From positions 1-16,568 of the forward strand of contig JAJFLT010000317.1 in assembly GCA_021772555.1 (NCBI GenBank): a stretch of 16,568 nt of DNA, written 5' to 3'. Origin of the DNA: Opitutales bacterium (GTDB lineage Bacteria > Verrucomicrobiota > Verrucomicrobiia > Opitutales > UBA2987). A program made the translations under genes and the position numbers. Positions 14,105 through 16,568 of this stretch are shown here, one piece after another. Positions within the stretch are counted from its first letter, which is position 1; the number at the start of each line of letters is the position of its first letter. The notes under the pieces were generated by a model. That model made no database searches. It saw nothing but the letters and a program-made list of their open reading frames with translations, and was not told where the DNA came from.

Positions 14105-15490
14105 ATGGGACTCTATTTGGGCATAGACCTTGGGACGAGCGCCTTTAAACTCGGACTGTTTGACGGTGAGGGCCGACTGCAAGGCCTGGGCCGCGTTCCT
14201 GTGGTCACCAACAGAGGTGAAGGCGGCAGTAATGGAAGCGAACTTCCCGTGGACTCCTTCTGGAGTAACTTGCGAAAGGGCCTTGCTCAGGCCTTAGAAG
14301 AGGCAAACGCCCAGGCAAAGGACATACAATCGGTATCCTACGCCGCTCAAGCCAATACCTTTATTTTACTCGATGAACATGACCGGCCGCTCACCCCGTT
14401 TATCCTCTGGCCGGATCGCAGGGCGGTAAAATATTACCCGGAAATTAGATCGTACTGGAGCCGGAAATCTTTTTTACCAACCGTCGGCTTTAACATGCAT
14501 TCCCCGGAATTTGCGGTGGCAAAATTGCGGTGGTTTCAGGAAGAGCGCCCTTCTCTCTGGAAACAAGTGCGACAATTTCAAACCGTTTCCGATTACCTGG
14601 TTTATGGGTTAACGGGCGAATCTGTCGGCGACCAGGGAACCGCCTCGCTACTCGGCCTCTGGGATCAAACCAAAAGCAGATGGTGGCCGGAAGCACTGGA
14701 CACCTTTGGTCTTCGTGAAGATTTTTTGTCCACGCTATTGAGACCTGGGAGCTTCGCCGGCAATATCACGTCACAAGGCAGCGAATGCCTGCCACTGCCC
14801 GTGGGTATTCCGTTATTTGTGGGAAGCCTGGATCATCATGTTGCAGGCCTCAGCACCGGTTTGGAGGCAAAAACGGAAATCAGCCTGTCGCTCGGAACCG
14901 TAATAGCCGCTCTTACCTACGAGGAGAACTACATTCCGGCACCGGATATGGTTTTTGGGCCTCACTTCGTGAAAAATCAGTTTTTCAAGTTGAGTTTTAA
15001 TAATTTCGGAGCTTCCTGGCTGGAACGGTATAAAAATGCCCATGCGGCCGATATGACATGGGAACAATTTCTGGGAGAAGCCGCAGAAGTCGAATCCGAA
15101 ACTGGAGGACTGGAGGTCGATACACGCGCCTCTCTATCAGCCAATAAGTTGCTCTTTAAAGGAGTTTTCCCTTCCCACGACATTGCCTGTCGCGCGCGCG
15201 CCGTCATGGACGCCATCTGCCGGGAAATGCGTCGGTTAATGACTCAGCACTTCCCCGATCGGCAACCCGAAGCGGCTTCCGTGACCGGGGGCGGCGCTCG
15301 TAATCCGCACTGGTTACAACTTATGGCCAACCTGCTAGAGGTAAAAGTAGTAACCACCGCCTCCACCGAAAACGGCTGCCTAGGCGCGGCTATACTGGCT
15401 CGGGCTGGAAAACTGGAAGAAAAGAATCTCCTCGATATCGCCATGAATATGACTCGTGATGATATCACCTGCACACTCTCTCAAGGATGA
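14105..15490 (+). CDS. FGGY-family carbohydrate kinase
   Basis: A 461-residue FGGY kinase nearest in pattern to xylulokinases. The first phosphate loop is GIDLGTSAFKLGLFD (6-20), the catalytic base is Asp243 in GSLDHHVAG, LSLGTVIA (261-268) is the second ATP-phosphate loop, and TGGGARNPHWLQLMANLLEV is the family signature. QANTFILLD and LWPDRR (101-106) line the sugar pocket. It transfers the ATP gamma-phosphate to a sugar, keto sugar or polyol. The usual GlcNAc entry uses a PTS or a ROK/NagK kinase, so an FGGY enzyme beside NagA/NagB homologues is unusual and suggests a different phosphorylation position or an open-chain or keto substrate. It starts 11 bases after the ceramidase-like gene and overlaps the next by 4 bases (ATGA). 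The substrate is unknown. Confidence 0.9.
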   Translation: MGLYLGIDLGTSAFKLGLFDGEGRLQGLGRVPVVTNRGEGGSNGSELPVDSFWSNLRKGLAQALEEANAQAKDIQSVSYAAQANTFILLDEHDRPLTPFILWPDRRAVKYYPEIRSYWSRKSFLPTVGFNMHSPEFAVAKLRWFQEERPSLWKQVRQFQTVSDYLVYGLTGESVGDQGTASLLGLWDQTKSRWWPEALDTFGLREDFLSTLLRPGSFAGNITSQGSECLPLPVGIPLFVGSLDHHVAGLSTGLEAKTEISLSLGTVIAALTYEENYIPAPDMVFGPHFVKNQFFKLSFNNFGASWLERYKNAHAADMTWEQFLGEAAEVESETGGLEVDTRASLSANKLLFKGVFPSHDIACRARAVMDAICREMRRLMTQHFPDRQPEAASVTGGGARNPHWLQLMANLLEVKVVTTASTENGCLGAAILARAGKLEEKNLLDIAMNMTRDDITCTLSQG

Positions 15491-16500
15491 CAACTATGAC
15501 AAATTCGAATCATAAAATCTATCATAAGACGCGCTTTCCCGACGCCGAAAAAACGATTTCGTTGGCCATCCTTGGAATGATTCCGGGCAATGGTCATCCC
15601 TACTCCTGGTCAGCCATCATAAATGGTTATGATCCGGAGAAGATGACACGATGCCCCTATGCGGGCATTGCGGAATATATGAATGCTCAACCCAATGAGA
15701 ACGTCGGCATATCCAAAGCTCAGGTTACCCATATCTGGACGGACGACCCGGAAGACGCTCCCAAGGTAGCCGACATTTCGGGAATCCAAAATGTTGTTGC
15801 AAAGCCGGAAGATGTAATTGGTCAGGTTGACGCCGTTATCATCGCCACGGATGACGGTGATAATCATATTAAACGGGCGGCACCCTTCATTGAGGCAGGT
15901 TTGCCTATCTTCGTCGATAAACCTATGGCCACGAATATCGAAGACCTGCGGCGATTTATCTCCTGGGAACGGGAAGGAAACTTTATTTTATCGTCCAGCG
16001 GAATGCGTTATGCCCCCGAGGCGATAAATCTCAGAAGTTCCCTCAAAGAACTGGGCGATTTGCGCTGGTTATCTAGTACCAGTATCAAATTATGGAATAC
16101 CTACGGCATACATGCTTTGGAAGGGATTTTTCCGTTGGTCGGAGCGGGCTTCGAGAGTATTCGCCTCGAAAAAGGGCAACATTCCGTGATCGCTCACCTC
16201 AACCATCGCAGTGGAGCCCAGGTAACTTTACCCGTCCTCAAAGACGGCTTCGGTAGCTTCGGTTTGATTCAAGCGTGCGGCACCGGGGGTAGCCGTCAAA
16301 TTCGATTGACCGATACCTATACCGCCTTTCGGGGGCAATTGGTGGCCTTTGTCGAAGCTCTTCGCCGGCAGGCACCACCCTTCCCCTTTACGGAGACCAT
16401 TGAATTAATGGCGGTAATCATCGCCGGCCGGCGAAGCCTGAAAGAAGATAGCCGTTTGATCCCCATAAAGGAAATTTTGAATGAACTAACTATTGAATAG
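15487..16500 (+). CDS. Gfo/Idh/MocA-family NAD(P)-dependent oxidoreductase
   Basis: A 337-residue sugar or polyol dehydrogenase of the Gfo/Idh/MocA family. After a ~24-residue lead comes a Rossmann strand LAILGM and then an unusual loop PGNGHPYSWSAIINGYDP (33-50) in place of the common GxGxxG-x16-acid pattern. VDAVIIATDDGDNHIKRAAPFIEAG follows the standard layout, and VDKPMA (143-148, Lys145) is the EKP equivalent. GIHALEG (207-213) holds the probable catalytic His209. The C-terminal domain is short. It is coupled to the kinase (ATGA overlap) and followed after 30 bases by a probable SDR, so two oxidoreductases act in the same pathway. Likely oxidation or reduction of a ring hydroxyl; substrate and cofactor preference are not readable. 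A second in-frame ATG three codons in is an alternative start. Confidence 0.88.
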   Translation: MTTMTNSNHKIYHKTRFPDAEKTISLAILGMIPGNGHPYSWSAIINGYDPEKMTRCPYAGIAEYMNAQPNENVGISKAQVTHIWTDDPEDAPKVADISGIQNVVAKPEDVIGQVDAVIIATDDGDNHIKRAAPFIEAGLPIFVDKPMATNIEDLRRFISWEREGNFILSSSGMRYAPEAINLRSSLKELGDLRWLSSTSIKLWNTYGIHALEGIFPLVGAGFESIRLEKGQHSVIAHLNHRSGAQVTLPVLKDGFGSFGLIQACGTGGSRQIRLTDTYTAFRGQLVAFVEALRRQAPPFPFTETIELMAVIIAGRRSLKEDSRLIPIKEILNELTIE

Positions 16501-16530
16501 CCCATCAACCGGGTAGATTATTAAAACAAA

Positions 16531-16568
16531 ATGAGTGTACTTGATCGATTTTCACTAAAAGGAAAAGT
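16531..16568 (+). CDS. N-terminal fragment of a probable short-chain dehydrogenase (SDR)
   Basis: Only the first 12 codons and two bases are in the window, encoding MSVLDRFSLKGK followed by GT (Val). The pattern F-x-L-x-GK(V) is the normal opening of SDR dehydrogenases just before their TGxxxGIG cofactor loop, which would lie outside the window. It starts 30 bases after the Gfo/Idh/MocA gene on the same strand, so it probably belongs to the same operon. No ribosome site is obvious. Assigned from a very short stretch. Confidence 0.55.
   Translation, partial: MSVLDRFSLKGK

Overview
The window (about 50% GC by eye, Shine-Dalgarno sites mostly weak) looks like a chromosomal piece of a carbohydrate-degrading bacterium of the PVC group (Planctomycetota / Verrucomicrobiota / Lentisphaerota) or a similar phylum such as Hydrogenedentota. 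This rests on gene content: an FG-GAP propeller protein, an orphan UroD-like protein, an exported right-handed beta-helix protein, a Tat-exported enolase-superfamily dehydratase, a ceramidase-family protein and a Gfo/Idh/MocA oxidoreductase. No rRNA, tRNA, CRISPR array or transposase gene is visible, so the phylum is an inference.

Left third (1-5700): a 5'-truncated FG-GAP/VCBS protein (+); a short intergenic stretch with a rho-independent terminator and two related hairpins; a UroD-like protein (-) with its own promoter; a secreted beta-helix protein (+); and a Tat-signal galactonate-dehydratase-type enzyme (-) with a good sigma70-like promoter. These are separate transcription units.

Middle (5700-7366): a 594-base region without a convincing gene. 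It holds a MITE-like element with about 18-bp terminal inverted repeats, an extra right end, and two large internal hairpins. The outermost right end supplies the -35 box of a consensus-like promoter that points at two overlapping paralogous small genes of the ATC-hydrolase-like type, which share one cysteine pattern.

Right half (7367-16568): one divergent catabolic locus. Leftward from about 10.45 kb runs DeoR-family regulator -> class III aminotransferase -> DhnA/FbaB-type class I aldolase. Rightward runs NagA-like deacetylase -> NagB-like isomerase/deaminase -> ceramidase-family hydrolase -> FGGY kinase -> Gfo/Idh/MocA oxidoreductase -> start of a probable SDR. The two arms share a regulatory region with a perfect 8-bp-arm inverted repeat (TTGACAAT-N16-ATTGTCAA) overlapping an extended -10 promoter, a strong candidate operator for the DeoR protein.

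The locus reads as amino-sugar catabolism (deacetylate, deaminate/isomerise, phosphorylate, oxidise, transaminate, cleave), but it is not a standard nag operon. The NagB homologue keeps its catalytic Asp/His/Glu but has lost the residues that hold the sugar phosphate, the NagA homologue has changes in its substrate pocket, and a ceramidase-type amidase and an FGGY kinase are built in. I regard this as a candidate undescribed pathway for a modified N-acylated amino sugar; the substrate cannot be read from the sequence. No transporter lies in the window.
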